The notes: generated by a model not told the origin, from the sequence alone. A stretch of DNA of 64,000 bases from Aggregatilineales bacterium (GCA_029976025.1 JARKNX010000059.1:1-64000), one strand, 5' to 3'; shown: positions 8,027-16,664, counted from the first letter of the stretch. A program made the numbers and translations.

Positions 8027-9850
8027 ATGGCCGAGACAGCCCCGACCCCTCCTGCCTCCTGCCTGATGCTTCGGCGCGCCCTGCCGGCGGCGCTCCTGCT
8101 CCTCCTGATCGCGGCGGCGCGCATAATGCTGCTGGGTGGGCTGGAGATCGGCGTGGATGAAGCGTGGTCGATCTGGCAGGGGATGGGTTCCCCGGCGGAT
8201 ATCCTGCGCTGGACGCCGTATGACTGGCCGCCGCTGTACTACCTGAGCCTGGCTGGCTGGCGGGCTGCCATCGGGATGCACCCGATCCTGCTGCGGAGCC
8301 TGTCCGTCCTGATCTTCCTGCCGGGGGCGGCGGCGACGTATCGCATCGCACGCCGCTGGGGCGGCGAACGGGCCGGCCTGCTGGCGATGCTGGCTTACGG
8401 CGGGCCAGGGTACAGCCTGTTCCTGACGACGGAGCTGCGCGGCTATGCCCCGGCCATGGGTCTGCTGCCGGTGGCGTTCTGGCTGACACTCCGCTACTTT
8501 GACCGGCCATCCTTTCGGCGCGGTGTCCTGCTGGGCTTCGTCCTGGCAGCTATGTTCTACGTCACGTTCACCAGCGCCGTCGCTTTCGTGGTGCTCGGCC
8601 TGTTCACGGCAATCGTCTGCGGGCGGCGCATCTGGCGCTGGTGGCTGCCGGTCGTTGCCCTGCTTGCGCTGGCCGCGCCGCTAATCCTGGCCAAGCTGGC
8701 GCTGGTTGCCTCCCGCACGACGGCTACCCGCGAGCTTATCCTGGCTCCGTTTGCCGAGGCGCTGGGGCTGCTTTTCCGTTCCGTCGCCGGCCTGCACGCC
8801 GCTGGCTGGGCGGTACTGCTCCTCGTCGCCAGCGGCCTGCTGCTCCTGCGGTGGCGGACGATGCCCGCCCGGCTGCGCCGCCCGGCGCTGGGCCTGCTGC
8901 TGTGGTGGCTGGGCGGGGCGGCGACGATGTATGCCCTCAATAATCTGCTGGGATTCTTCGGCCCGCGCTATTCGTGGTGGCTGATGTTGGGGCTGGCCCT
9001 CTGGCTGGGCTGGGGCCTGGCTTATCTGCCGCGGGCCGGAGGCGCGCTGGCCGGCGCGGCCATGGCCGTCTTCATGCTGGCGCCGGGCGACCTGTACGCG
9101 GCTTACCAGATTCCGGGGGAGCCGCTGGCGGCCAATCTGGCCTGGCTGGCCGGACACAGCCAGCCGGGCGATGTCGTGGTGCTCGATCCGCACAATGACT
9201 GCGCTTCTCCGGAGGAGTGGGCGTACCTCAGCCAGGTGTTCCTGCCGCAGGGGCCGGCTTTTGTCGCCGCGCCGGGGGAGCACCGCCGCGTGTGGTATGT
9301 GACCTACGATCAGAGCGAAGACGCCGCGCTGCGCGACGCCGTGCGGGAAGGGCGCGTGCCGGGCGTCTATGTCGGCCCGCCGCGCTGCCTGATCCGACTG
9401 TACGAAGGCCCGCCCGACCCGCAGGGCATCCTCTTCGCCAACGGGATGCGCTTCCACGGCATGGACATACTGGAGGACAGCCGGGGGCCGTTCATCGTCC
9501 GCCACGAGGGCGAGCCGGTCCGCGTCCGGCTGTGGTGGTCCGCTGGCCGCCCGGTGGACGGCGATTACAGCATCGGCCTGCACCTGCTGGACGAGGACGG
9601 CGCGCTGCTCAGCCAGCACGACAGCGGGCCGCTGGCGCTCGACGCGCCGGGCGAGACGAGCACCTGGCTCCCCGGCCGCTTCTACGTCGAGGAGCGCGAA
9701 GTCGCCGTGCCGTACCCGCTGAACCGGATGAGCCGGCTGCTGCTGGAGCTGGTGGTGTACCGCTGGCAGGACGGGACGCGGATCGCGGCGCCCGGCGCCG
9801 GCGAGGACGGCGCGCTCCCCCTGGGCGAGGTATTCGTGGCGGCGTGGTGA
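8027..9850 (+). CDS. GT39-like membrane glycosyltransferase (GT-C fold)
   Basis: A 607-residue integral membrane protein of the dolichyl/polyprenyl-phosphate-sugar-dependent transferase type. The first transmembrane helix (about 20-38) is followed by the acidic GT-C signature VDEAW (D44, E45), which normally acts as catalytic base, and DWPPLYY (66-72), both typical of the PMT/ArnT group. Many hydrophobic helices continue to about residue 360. The last 240 residues are soluble and beta-rich (YEGPPDPQGILFANGMRFHG onward), probably an extracytoplasmic sugar- or lipid-facing domain. The acceptor is unknown. It lies alone on this strand, convergent with the DUF1232 gene 8 bp after its stop. Confidence 0.8.
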   Translation: MAETAPTPPASCLMLRRALPAALLLLLIAAARIMLLGGLEIGVDEAWSIWQGMGSPADILRWTPYDWPPLYYLSLAGWRAAIGMHPILLRSLSVLIFLPGAAATYRIARRWGGERAGLLAMLAYGGPGYSLFLTTELRGYAPAMGLLPVAFWLTLRYFDRPSFRRGVLLGFVLAAMFYVTFTSAVAFVVLGLFTAIVCGRRIWRWWLPVVALLALAAPLILAKLALVASRTTATRELILAPFAEALGLLFRSVAGLHAAGWAVLLLVASGLLLLRWRTMPARLRRPALGLLLWWLGGAATMYALNNLLGFFGPRYSWWLMLGLALWLGWGLAYLPRAGGALAGAAMAVFMLAPGDLYAAYQIPGEPLAANLAWLAGHSQPGDVVVLDPHNDCASPEEWAYLSQVFLPQGPAFVAAPGEHRRVWYVTYDQSEDAALRDAVREGRVPGVYVGPPRCLIRLYEGPPDPQGILFANGMRFHGMDILEDSRGPFIVRHEGEPVRVRLWWSAGRPVDGDYSIGLHLLDEDGALLSQHDSGPLALDAPGETSTWLPGRFYVEEREVAVPYPLNRMSRLLLELVVYRWQDGTRIAAPGAGEDGALPLGEVFVAAW

Positions 9851-9857
9851 TCCTCGC

Positions 9858-10241
9858 CTAGCCGCGCTTGGATTTGCCCGCCCCCGGCCCGAAGACAGCG
9901 GTGAACCAGTCCATATTGAAGCCGAAATAAGTCAGACCGCTGGTGAGCAGCAGGACGGCCCCAGCTTCATCCAGGTTGCCGATCAGCGGCAAGTTGTCGG
10001 GGATCAGCTCCAGGACGCCCAGCGTCGGGTTGATCAGGTACAGCGCCGCCACCGCCGTCACGAAGCCGACGACCAGCGACTTGAACACGCCGGGCGGCTC
10101 CGCCGGGCGAGTCCGCGGCGCAGGGGCGTCTTCAATCACGATGGTGAGATTTTCGCCCGGATATTCCGCCTGAAGCCGGCGCTCCAGCTCCAGCAGTTCT
10201 TCGTCACTGAGTTTGTGTCCAGGTTTGAGTCGCAGGGTCAT
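9858..10241 (-). CDS. DUF1232 (YkvA-like) membrane protein
   Basis: A 127-residue protein. A cytoplasmic N-terminal helix (KLSDEELLELERRLQAEYPG) and a proline-rich linker precede the DUF1232 core, YLINPTLGVLELIPDNLPLI (about 73-92), which holds the family's hallmark P-x4-D-x-IPD-like pattern in slightly varied form, followed by one membrane helix. The function of the family is unknown. Its start overlaps the end of the DUF4230 gene by 38 bp, so the two are almost certainly translated from one message. Confidence 0.7.
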   Translation of the reverse strand: MTLRLKPGHKLSDEELLELERRLQAEYPGENLTIVIEDAPAPRTRPAEPPGVFKSLVVGFVTAVAALYLINPTLGVLELIPDNLPLIGNLDEAGAVLLLTSGLTYFGFNMDWFTAVFGPGAGKSKRG

Positions 10242-11043
10242 AGGTCCAGTTCCCCGGTATAAGCGGCTGGCAAGAGTCGGGCAGCGACGGCTGCCCGGTC
10301 TGAAATTCGATGACGACGCTGGCTCCGGTCATCGCCTGTATCACGTTGCCGAAGACGAGCTGCGCCTGCTGTTCGGCCCGGTTGAGGATGCCTTCGGCCA
10401 GCGCGTCATCGCGGAATTCGGTCAGGGCGACGTACTGGGCCAGCAGGCGAGATTCGTCCCGATCTACCGGCAGCAGCGTGCCTTCGTAGGCGTACTGCCG
10501 GATATAGTCCACGCGGCAGCTTGTCAGCGCGGCGGCGGGCAGCCGGATTATGTAGGCGTTAGCCGGGGCGTCAAACTGTATATCTTCCGGCGTCAGCCGG
10601 GTCAGGTCGATCCCCGCCTCAATCGTGCCCTGGGCGACATGGCTGGTGGTGAAGCTCCTGCTCCCCAGGACGCCCTGCGCGATGCTGACATCAATATCGG
10701 CCTTGGCCATCCGCGTGCTGATGGTGACCAGCTGGCCCATCGGCTGGATGCTGTGCATAAGGCTCTGGGAAGTGATGATGCTGGCCGCCGGCGGCGGGTT
10801 GAGCAGGCGCTGGATGTTGGCGGTGAGGTTGTTGAGCGTGGCCCCCCCGGCCAGCAGCAGGAGCACAAGCCCCAGCGCAATCGCCACCAGGACGGTCGCG
10901 CAGCCGCCCAGCAGCCAGAAGCAGCCGCTCCGCCCGCCTGACGCAGAGGGCGGGCCTGGCGCCGGGTCCGGGCTGCGCTGGATGATCACGGTCCGGGTCG
11001 GGCGGGGCGCGTCGGGGTCGGGGATAACTGGTAACTGGCTCAT
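10204..11043 (-). CDS. DUF4230 membrane-anchored protein
   Basis: A 279-residue protein with a proline-rich cytoplasmic tail, one transmembrane helix (about 43-67) and an extracytoplasmic DUF4230 domain (about 85-255). The region LVTISTRMAKADIDVSIAQG is characteristic of that family, which has no established biochemical role. It is the first gene of a two-gene unit with the overlapping DUF1232 gene. The upstream neighbour on the same strand is the sugar transferase at 11161; 117 bp separate them. Confidence 0.7.
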   Translation of the reverse strand: MSQLPVIPDPDAPRPTRTVIIQRSPDPAPGPPSASGGRSGCFWLLGGCATVLVAIALGLVLLLLAGGATLNNLTANIQRLLNPPPAASIITSQSLMHSIQPMGQLVTISTRMAKADIDVSIAQGVLGSRSFTTSHVAQGTIEAGIDLTRLTPEDIQFDAPANAYIIRLPAAALTSCRVDYIRQYAYEGTLLPVDRDESRLLAQYVALTEFRDDALAEGILNRAEQQAQLVFGNVIQAMTGASVVIEFQTGQPSLPDSCQPLIPGNWTYDPATQTWTQTQ

Positions 11044-11160
11044 TGTGGCGGTCGGCTCCTTCGCAAGCAGTAAGACTCGTAAATGCTCTCAATTCCTGTA
11101 AAACCAGTACGTATTCGCGCGGGGTGCAGTTGCGGCGCTCCGGCCTGGCTCGCCGCGCTG

Positions 11161-12612
11161 TCAGTAAGCGCCGTCGCCCAGCAGCACCCGGGGGATCGTG
11201 CGCAGCATGATCTGTAAGTCCAGCATGAGCGACCAGTTCTCGATGTAGTAGAGGTCCAGCAGGACCATCTCTTCAAACGGCACGTCGCTCCGCCCGGAGA
11301 TCTGCCACAGGCCGGTCAGGCCGCCCCGAATTTGCAGGCGCTGCATATGCCACGGCTCGTACAGGGCCACTTCGTCCGGCGTGGGCGGGCGCGGCCCGAC
11401 AAGGCTCATATCGCCGACCAGCACGTTGATGATCTGCGGCAGCTCATCCAGGCTGAGGCGGCGGATGATCCGCCCGACGCGGGTGATGCGCGGGTCATGC
11501 TTGAGCTTGGGATGGCGCGGGTCCAGCCCCTGTTCTTCCACCAGGCGGGCCTTCATCTCCTCGGCGTTCTGCACCATGCTGCGGAACTTCCAGGCCATGA
11601 AGCGCCGCCCGTCCTGGCCGACGCGCGCCTGCCCGAAGAAGATCGGCCCCGGCCCTTCCAGCCGGATAGCCAGCGCCGTCAACCCGAAGAGCGGCAGCCA
11701 GATGATGCCGGTCGCCGCGATGACGAGAATGTCGATGAGGCGCTTGAACAGCAGCTCAATGCGCGGGCCGTGCGTTTCGTCGCGTACGCCGAGCAGGGGG
11801 ATGCCGGCCAGATTTTCGATCTGCACCCGGTTGAGCTTGAGCTGGAACAGGTCCGGCACGACGCGCACCTGAATGCGCCGGCCCTCGCATTCTTCAGCGA
11901 TGGCCTTGATCTGCTCCTGCTGTGTCCAGGGCAGTGTGATCGCGACCAGCGCGATTTGCTCGCGGTCCAGCACATCCGGCAGCGCGGTCAACGGCCCAAG
12001 CGCCCGCATCCGCCCCAGATCGGTGTTGCTGCGCGTGTCGTCATCATCGACAAAGCCGACGACCTGATACCCCAGATCGGGACGGGCCAGCATATTCTGC
12101 ATCACGGCGCGGCCTATCTCGCCCGCGCCAACCACGAGCACCCGCTCCACGCCGATGCCGCGCTGGCGCTGCCGGCTGCGCACTGTCCGATAACCCGCCC
12201 GCCCGGTGGCCAGCAGGATCACGGACAGAGCGGCGGCGTACAGCAGCAGCAGGCGGGAGAAGACCAGCGGCTGCAGGTAGAAGCTGACGGCGGTGACCAG
12301 CACCAGGGCGATCATGGCTGTGTTGATGATCGCCAGCAGCTCCTCGCTCCAGGTACGGCCGCGCACGTGACGGTACAGGCCGCGCTGCTGCATCGTGAGG
12401 AGCATGGAGAAGGCGTACAGCAGCGCGTAAGGGATGAACGGCTCAAAGGGGGCGCGGAAGGCTTCGTCCAGCGGGCGCAGGAGCTGCAGGCGGTAACGGG
12501 CCTGGTAAGCCAGCAGGAAAGCGGCCAGGATCAGGAGCAGGTCCAGCAGCGGGGGCAGCCACCCCGGCCAGTGGACGATCAGGCTCCGGTTGGCGCGTTC
12601 TTGTTCAGTCAT
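11161..12612 (-). CDS. Polyprenyl-phosphate sugar-1-phosphate transferase (WcaJ/WbaP type)
   Basis: A 483-residue initiating enzyme of surface polysaccharide synthesis: it moves a sugar-1-phosphate from an NDP-sugar to undecaprenyl phosphate at the membrane. Four or five N-terminal helices (about 14-135) are followed by a Rossmann-like domain (VLVVGAGEIGRAV, about 154) and a further helix, then the catalytic bacterial sugar transferase domain (about 285-483). That domain shows KRLIDI, GPIFFGQARVG, WKFRSM, SLDELPQIINVLVGDMSLVG and PRPPTPDE. The length and domain order match the WcaJ/ExoY long form. It is 26 bp downstream of the GT4 gene at 12639 and likely in one transcript with it. Confidence 0.92.
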   Translation of the reverse strand: MTEQERANRSLIVHWPGWLPPLLDLLLILAAFLLAYQARYRLQLLRPLDEAFRAPFEPFIPYALLYAFSMLLTMQQRGLYRHVRGRTWSEELLAIINTAMIALVLVTAVSFYLQPLVFSRLLLLYAAALSVILLATGRAGYRTVRSRQRQRGIGVERVLVVGAGEIGRAVMQNMLARPDLGYQVVGFVDDDDTRSNTDLGRMRALGPLTALPDVLDREQIALVAITLPWTQQEQIKAIAEECEGRRIQVRVVPDLFQLKLNRVQIENLAGIPLLGVRDETHGPRIELLFKRLIDILVIAATGIIWLPLFGLTALAIRLEGPGPIFFGQARVGQDGRRFMAWKFRSMVQNAEEMKARLVEEQGLDPRHPKLKHDPRITRVGRIIRRLSLDELPQIINVLVGDMSLVGPRPPTPDEVALYEPWHMQRLQIRGGLTGLWQISGRSDVPFEEMVLLDLYYIENWSLMLDLQIMLRTIPRVLLGDGAY

Positions 12613-12638
12613 CGTCAGTTGTCCCTCACCCCCCGGAA

Positions 12639-13769
12639 TCAGGCCAGCGCCTGGCGGTAGCAGCGGGTATGCTGGAGGGCCGTCTGTGCCCAGGAAAAGC
12701 GGGCCGCATGTTCCAGCCCGCGGCGCCTGGCTTCCTCCCGCCAGGCCGGGTCTTCCAGGGCGCGGCGCAGCCCTTCGGCCCAGGCGTCGATCTGGTCCGG
12801 CGGCAGCAGCAGCCCGGCGTCGCCCGCCGCCTCAGGCAGGCTGGAGGCGTTCGCGGCCAGCACCGGCGTCCCACAGGCCATCGCTTCCACGATCGGCATC
12901 CCCCAGCCTTCGTAGACGGAAGGATACACAAAGGTCGAGGCGGCCCCGTACCACAGCGGCAGCTCGTCGTCCGGCGCGTAGCCCTCCAGCCGGACGTAAC
13001 CCTCCAGCCCCAGCCGGGCGATCGTCTCCCTCAGGCGTTCTACACCCCAGCCCGCCCCCCCGACCAGGATCAGCGACGCCTCTTCCCGCAGCCGCCGGGG
13101 CAGCCGGGCGCAGGCTTCCAGCAGCACCGGCAGATTTTTGCGCGGCTCCAGCGTGCCCAGGTGCAGGATGAAGCGCTCCGGCAGCCCACGCCCGGCGCGG
13201 AAGGCCGCGACCGCCTCCGGCGAGGGTGGGGAGAAGTGCTCGCCGACGCCGGGCACAGCCACGTCAATCCGCTCGCCGGGGACGCCCAGCGCCGCCTGAA
13301 TATCGCGCGCCGTGCTCTGGCTGATGGCGATCACGCGGCGGGCGCGGCGGGCGGAGAGGCCGGTGAGCAGCCGGAGGTACAGCCGGCGCAGCGCCGGCAG
13401 CCGATCCGGGTAATACAGGAAGCTCAGATCGTAGATTGTCACAACCGTCGGGCAGCGCGACAGGGCCGGCGACACAAAAGCCATGCCGTGCAGCAGGTCC
13501 AGGCCGCCGGTCTGCCAGGGCTGTGCGGCCTGCTCCCACAGGATGCGGGTCACCGGGCGGGACGCAGGCAGGCGCGACCGGCGCACAGCCAGCCGGGGAT
13601 GGTCCGGCGGGTTGCCTTCGCCTGTGAAGACGGTGTAGCGCAGGCCGGGATCAGCATCCGGGAGGTGACGGAGTGTGTTGGCGATATAGCCATGAATGCC
13701 CGCCCGCCGGTAACCGGCCTGACCGCTCAGCAGGTGCGCGTTCAGCCCGACGTGGATCATCTTCGTCAT
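12639..13769 (-). CDS. GT4 family glycosyltransferase
   Basis: A 376-residue GT-B fold retaining glycosyltransferase. The N-terminal half begins MIHVGLNAHLLSG and contains a glycine-bearing acceptor loop; the C-terminal donor-binding half has LHLGTLEPRKNLPVLLEA (about 199) and the E-x7-E signature in YEGWGMPIVEAMACG (about 289), with ending typical of group 1. It probably extends the lipid-linked sugar made by the neighbouring sugar transferase. The ATG at 13769 coincides with the expected transcription start, so the gene may be translated without a leader. Confidence 0.88.
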   Translation of the reverse strand: MTKMIHVGLNAHLLSGQAGYRRAGIHGYIANTLRHLPDADPGLRYTVFTGEGNPPDHPRLAVRRSRLPASRPVTRILWEQAAQPWQTGGLDLLHGMAFVSPALSRCPTVVTIYDLSFLYYPDRLPALRRLYLRLLTGLSARRARRVIAISQSTARDIQAALGVPGERIDVAVPGVGEHFSPPSPEAVAAFRAGRGLPERFILHLGTLEPRKNLPVLLEACARLPRRLREEASLILVGGAGWGVERLRETIARLGLEGYVRLEGYAPDDELPLWYGAASTFVYPSVYEGWGMPIVEAMACGTPVLAANASSLPEAAGDAGLLLPPDQIDAWAEGLRRALEDPAWREEARRRGLEHAARFSWAQTALQHTRCYRQALA

Positions 13770-13775
13770 GCCAGC

Positions 13776-13805
13776 ATTATAACGTGAGTGACCGCCCCCT
13801 GATAA
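13776..13805 (-). promoter_or_regulatory. Promoter giving a probable leaderless GT4 transcript
   Basis: On the minus strand, TTATCA (13805-13800), an 18-bp spacer and a perfect TATAAT (13781-13776) lie so close to the ATG at 13769 that the expected start of transcription is the A of that codon. Confidence 0.6.
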
Positions 13806-13940
13806 GGCTTAAAGCGGGGGGCGTTCAGCGGGCGCTTAATCCCCCCGGGCGTCTGGCGCTCCCTTCGCTGTTGGCTGCTGACCTTTCTGAATTTTTTAGG
13901 AGATTTTTAGGAAAAGTTAATACCATTCTGATCCGCACTA

Positions 13941-14060
13941 TGTTATTCTGAGGGCGTAGGGGGTTTACTGGAAACAACGACGAAACGGGTAAGCGGCTTA
14001 CTGGAAGCTCTTTTATCGGAGTACGGGGCGACCTCTCAAGGGGGTCGCTCTGTTTGTTTT
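13941..14060 (+). ncRNA. Candidate small RNA with own promoter and terminator
   Basis: An extended -10 (TG at 13941-13942, TATTCT at 13944-13949) is followed by about 70 bp of non-coding sequence and then a 9-bp hairpin (14028-14036 with 14040-14048, including G-T pairs) and a T-rich tail to 14060. The body holds two copies of TTACTGGAA (13974-13982 and 13999-14006 region). I do not recognise a known riboswitch or RNA family. The RNA would run from about 13956 to 14060. Confidence 0.3.
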
Positions 14061-14095
14061 GGGGCACAGGCCGCGGCTGCCGCCTTGAACGGCGA

Positions 14096-14124
14096 TTGAC
14101 AACCGGTCCCGCGGGCGGTACACT
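14096..14124 (+). promoter_or_regulatory. Strong sigma70 promoter for SRP RNA
   Basis: A perfect TTGACA (14096-14101), a 17-bp spacer and TACACT (14119-14124) lie just before the SRP RNA gene, as expected for a highly transcribed stable RNA. Confidence 0.8.
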
Positions 14125-14156
14125 GAAAAGCCACTCCCAACATGCCGCCCGCTGTG

Positions 14157-14290
14157 ATTGCGGGCAGCAGGCTCGGGCCGGGTCCAGCGCGGCAGGACCT
14201 CCCAACCGTGTCAGGGCCGGAAGGTAGCAGCACTAAGGAGTCTCTCCTGGGTGCCGCAGGAGCGCCTGGCCTGAGCCTGCTGCCCGTAAT
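14157..14290 (+). ncRNA. ffs: Signal recognition particle RNA, small bacterial (4.5S) type
   Basis: The conserved SRP core TCAGGGCCGGAAGGTAGCAG (14211-14230), with the GGAA tetraloop and its symmetric loop, is followed by CACTAAGGAG and GGGTGCCGCAGG. The ends pair: the first 14 nt from 14161 are complementary to the last 14 nt ending at 14286, extended by ATTG/TAAT to 14157 and 14290. The fold is a single long hairpin of about 130 nt without an Alu domain. It scaffolds Ffh for co-translational membrane targeting. A longer open frame crosses it but is not coding here. Confidence 0.95.
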
Positions 14291-14333
14291 GTATCCTACG
14301 CCTGGCCTCTGGCCGGGCGCGAAAGGTGGCTTT

Positions 14334-15752
14334 GTGGTATCTGATTCACCCTCCGGCTCTCTGTACACCCCTCCGCTCCCCCCCCATCGCAGAACATCGC
14401 CAACCCTGGCCGGCCTGCTGCTGTTAGGCGTGGTGGGGGCGCTCTTTCTGGCTGCCGGACTCACCTTCCTGGCGACGCGAAAGCAGATCGTCCTCCAGAT
14501 TGACGGCCACCTCCAGACGGTCTACACCCGCCGGGCGACCGTGGGCGATGTCCTGGATGAGCTGGGCGTGCTGATCATGCCGCAGGATGCCGTCAACCCG
14601 GCCGAAGATACCGGCCTTTCCAACGGCGCTGTCATTCGCATCCAGCGGGCGCAGCCGGTGATTGTCGTGGCCGATGGGCGCGCGCTGCGCCTGATGACAC
14701 ACCAGGACGCGCCGCTCAACCTGCTGGCCGAGGCTGGAATTGCGCTCAACCCGGGGGATGAGGTGCTGGTTGATGGCGCGCCGTTGGTCAACGGCGTGCC
14801 GTTGACCGATCCCGCTCAGCCGCTGGCGGGGAGTATCCCGGCAGTGGTGGAGGTAGTGCGCTCGGTGCGGGTGATTGTGGAAGCCGACGGCCAGGAGATT
14901 GCCGTGCAGACGACCGAGCCGACGGTTGGCCGTGTCCTTGATTCGCTGGGGATGACGCTCTATCTGGCCGACTCGATTGAGCCTGATGTGCACACGCCGC
15001 CCGCCGAGGGGACGCGGGTGACGGTGCGCCGCGCTGTGCCGGTGATCGTCACCGTTGGCGGGGTGGAAGTGGCGACGCGCACCCGGGCGGACACGGTGGG
15101 CGCCACGCTGGCCGGGGTCGGGCTGGCCCTGGTGGGGGAGGACTACAGCGTTCCGCCGCCGGAAGATCCGCTGCCGTCCGACGGGCGAATCCGCGTCGTG
15201 CGCGTGGCTGAGGATGTTCAGGTTGAGCGGGTCGAAATCCCCTATGAGACGATTTTTCAGCCGGATGCTGCCCTGGAACTGGACGCCCGGCGCGTCGTTC
15301 AGCCCGGTGTGCCGGGCATCGCTGAGCGGTGCACGCGCATTCGCACCGAGGATGGCCGGGAGGTCAGCCGCGCCGAGGAAGCTGTCCGCGTGGAACAGCC
15401 GCCGGTTGATGAGATAGTCGCCTACGGAACGCGGGTTGCGATTCGCACGCTGCAAACGCCGGGCGGCCGGCGGGACTACTGGCGGGTGATTCGGATGCGG
15501 ATGGACGGATATACGCCTTCTTCATCGGGGCGAGCGGGGAGCGATACCGTAATCGTTGATCCGGCGCTGATCCCACCCGGCATCCGGATTTATGTGCCGG
15601 GCTACGGCGAGGCCGTGACCGCCAGCGCAGCCGCGGGACGCCGGCCTAGCCTGCTCGCCGATGCGGATGATCCGGCGGCGGGCGCCCGGGTTGATGTCTA
15701 CCTGCTGACGCCCGCCCCTGCGCCGGAAGATATCCCCTACCTGCTGCCCTGA
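14334..15752 (+). CDS. DUF348/G5-domain exported protein (YabE/Rpf-like) with degenerate 3D domain
   Basis: A 472-residue membrane-anchored or secreted protein related to YabE and resuscitation-promoting factors. One transmembrane helix (about 24-46) precedes three DUF348 repeats (each with a TVGDVLDELG, LLAEAGIAL or TVGRVLDSLG pattern), a G5 domain (VERVEIPYETIFQPD onward) and a C-terminal stretch resembling the 3D domain (VDPALIPPGIRIYVPGYG). The usual DTGG catalytic segment of 3D domains is absent, so lytic activity is doubtful. The GTG at 14334 was chosen because GAAAGGTGG precedes it by 4-5 nt. Upstream in-frame ATGs at 14142 and 14289 lie in or at the edge of the SRP RNA and have no ribosome site. 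Confidence 0.75.
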   Translation: MVSDSPSGSLYTPPLPPHRRTSPTLAGLLLLGVVGALFLAAGLTFLATRKQIVLQIDGHLQTVYTRRATVGDVLDELGVLIMPQDAVNPAEDTGLSNGAVIRIQRAQPVIVVADGRALRLMTHQDAPLNLLAEAGIALNPGDEVLVDGAPLVNGVPLTDPAQPLAGSIPAVVEVVRSVRVIVEADGQEIAVQTTEPTVGRVLDSLGMTLYLADSIEPDVHTPPAEGTRVTVRRAVPVIVTVGGVEVATRTRADTVGATLAGVGLALVGEDYSVPPPEDPLPSDGRIRVVRVAEDVQVERVEIPYETIFQPDAALELDARRVVQPGVPGIAERCTRIRTEDGREVSRAEEAVRVEQPPVDEIVAYGTRVAIRTLQTPGGRRDYWRVIRMRMDGYTPSSSGRAGSDTVIVDPALIPPGIRIYVPGYGEAVTASAAAGRRPSLLADADDPAAGARVDVYLLTPAPAPEDIPYLLP

Positions 15753-16026
15753 GCCAGCCGCCGCCCGATCTGCCAGCACAGTCACTTCTGTTACCCCCGG
15801 CCGGCCCGGACATGCTATAATCTCCCCTCCGGAGGCGGGCAGTTTCCCTCCCGACTGGAAGGATGCGGCCCGGGTTGCGGGTGCGCGGGCCGGTTTTGTT
15901 GAAAAGCTGGCGAAGGTTGGAAATACCCATAGACGGCGGCTGGTCTGTGAGAAGATTCTTCTTCGCCGGCTGCCGGATATTCCCCGCCAATAACCAGACC
16001 TCCGCAGAAGTGAATAAGGTTGGATA
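15753..16026 (+). promoter_or_regulatory. Promoter and long leader with terminator-like hairpin before gene at 16027
   Basis: An extended -10 (TGCTATAAT, 15813-15821) lies about 200 bp before the next start codon. The leader contains a hairpin CGGCCCG/CGGGCCG (15866-15872 with 15886-15892) followed by GTTTTGTT, which looks like a terminator or attenuator. It then continues with a second GC-rich inverted segment (about 15931-15973). No known riboswitch is recognised. Confidence 0.4.
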
Positions 16027-16575
16027 ATGAGCATCACGAAAGCATTTTTCGTGCGCGAAATTGTCCGGCTGCGCCATAACATTGCCACCCTGGGACTCAG
16101 TCTCGAAGACTACGCCCCCGATGATCCCAACGCCGCTGGACAGCGTCAGATTCTTCAGAATGAGCAAAAATGTCGCGAACTGCTGCTGGACCTGGCGGAA
16201 TACGCCGCCGATCCCGGCACACTGCTGGCCCGGTTGCGCATCGAGTACATGCTGGCCCAAAAGTCTCACGATCGCTATAGCCAGAGCCACCCCCTTAACG
16301 GCGCCAGCCCGGACGATGGCTGGTGGGATTCGCTGGGCCGGATGCAGTATCTTCGTTACCTGATCGTGACCTTCAACAGGATGCTTAAAGAGGCTTCTCG
16401 CGCTGACATTGAGGAGGAACTGCGCCGGGCGGTCGCTTACAAAGACCTGGGAGCCTCCCTCCAGCGGAATGAAATCCTGCGGGCGATAGCCCGCGCGGAG
16501 GACAGCGCGGCTTCTCGCGCCTCCCTGACGCGCGACGATGCCGAGCCGGGCGATCTAAACGGAGGGGGCCGGTAA
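16027..16575 (+). CDS. Hypothetical helical protein
   Basis: A 182-residue soluble protein that I do not recognise. It is predicted mostly helical, with a conserved-looking N-terminus (MSITKAFFVREIVRLRHNIA), a middle WWDSLGRMQYLRYLIVTFNRML, and a charged C-terminal tail. There are no signal peptide or membrane segments. AAGG lies 9 nt before the ATG. Its message appears to have a long leader with a possible attenuator, so it may be regulated. Confidence 0.6.
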   Translation: MSITKAFFVREIVRLRHNIATLGLSLEDYAPDDPNAAGQRQILQNEQKCRELLLDLAEYAADPGTLLARLRIEYMLAQKSHDRYSQSHPLNGASPDDGWWDSLGRMQYLRYLIVTFNRMLKEASRADIEEELRRAVAYKDLGASLQRNEILRAIARAEDSAASRASLTRDDAEPGDLNGGGR

Positions 16576-16613
16576 CGAGGGAGCGGCGGCGTCCGCCGGT
16601 TTGCGGGGATTGG

Positions 16614-16664
16614 CCGGCGGATGTATTCATCTGCCGGACGTGTTTATCCGCCGGGTGTATTTAT
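16614..16664. repeat. Three tandem 17-bp repeats
   Basis: Three imperfect 17-bp copies follow each other: CCGGCGGATGTATTCAT (16614-16630), CTGCCGGACGTGTTTAT (16631-16647) and CCGCCGGGTGTATTTAT (16648-16664). They sit between convergent genes and run into the stop of the DUF2007-like gene. Confidence 0.6.

Noticed and set aside
14142-14333. Longer N-terminus of the DUF348/G5 protein starting at ATG 14142
   Set aside because: It would translate the whole SRP RNA gene and has no ribosome-binding site; the GTG at 14334 with GAAAGGTGG fits the membrane-helix start.
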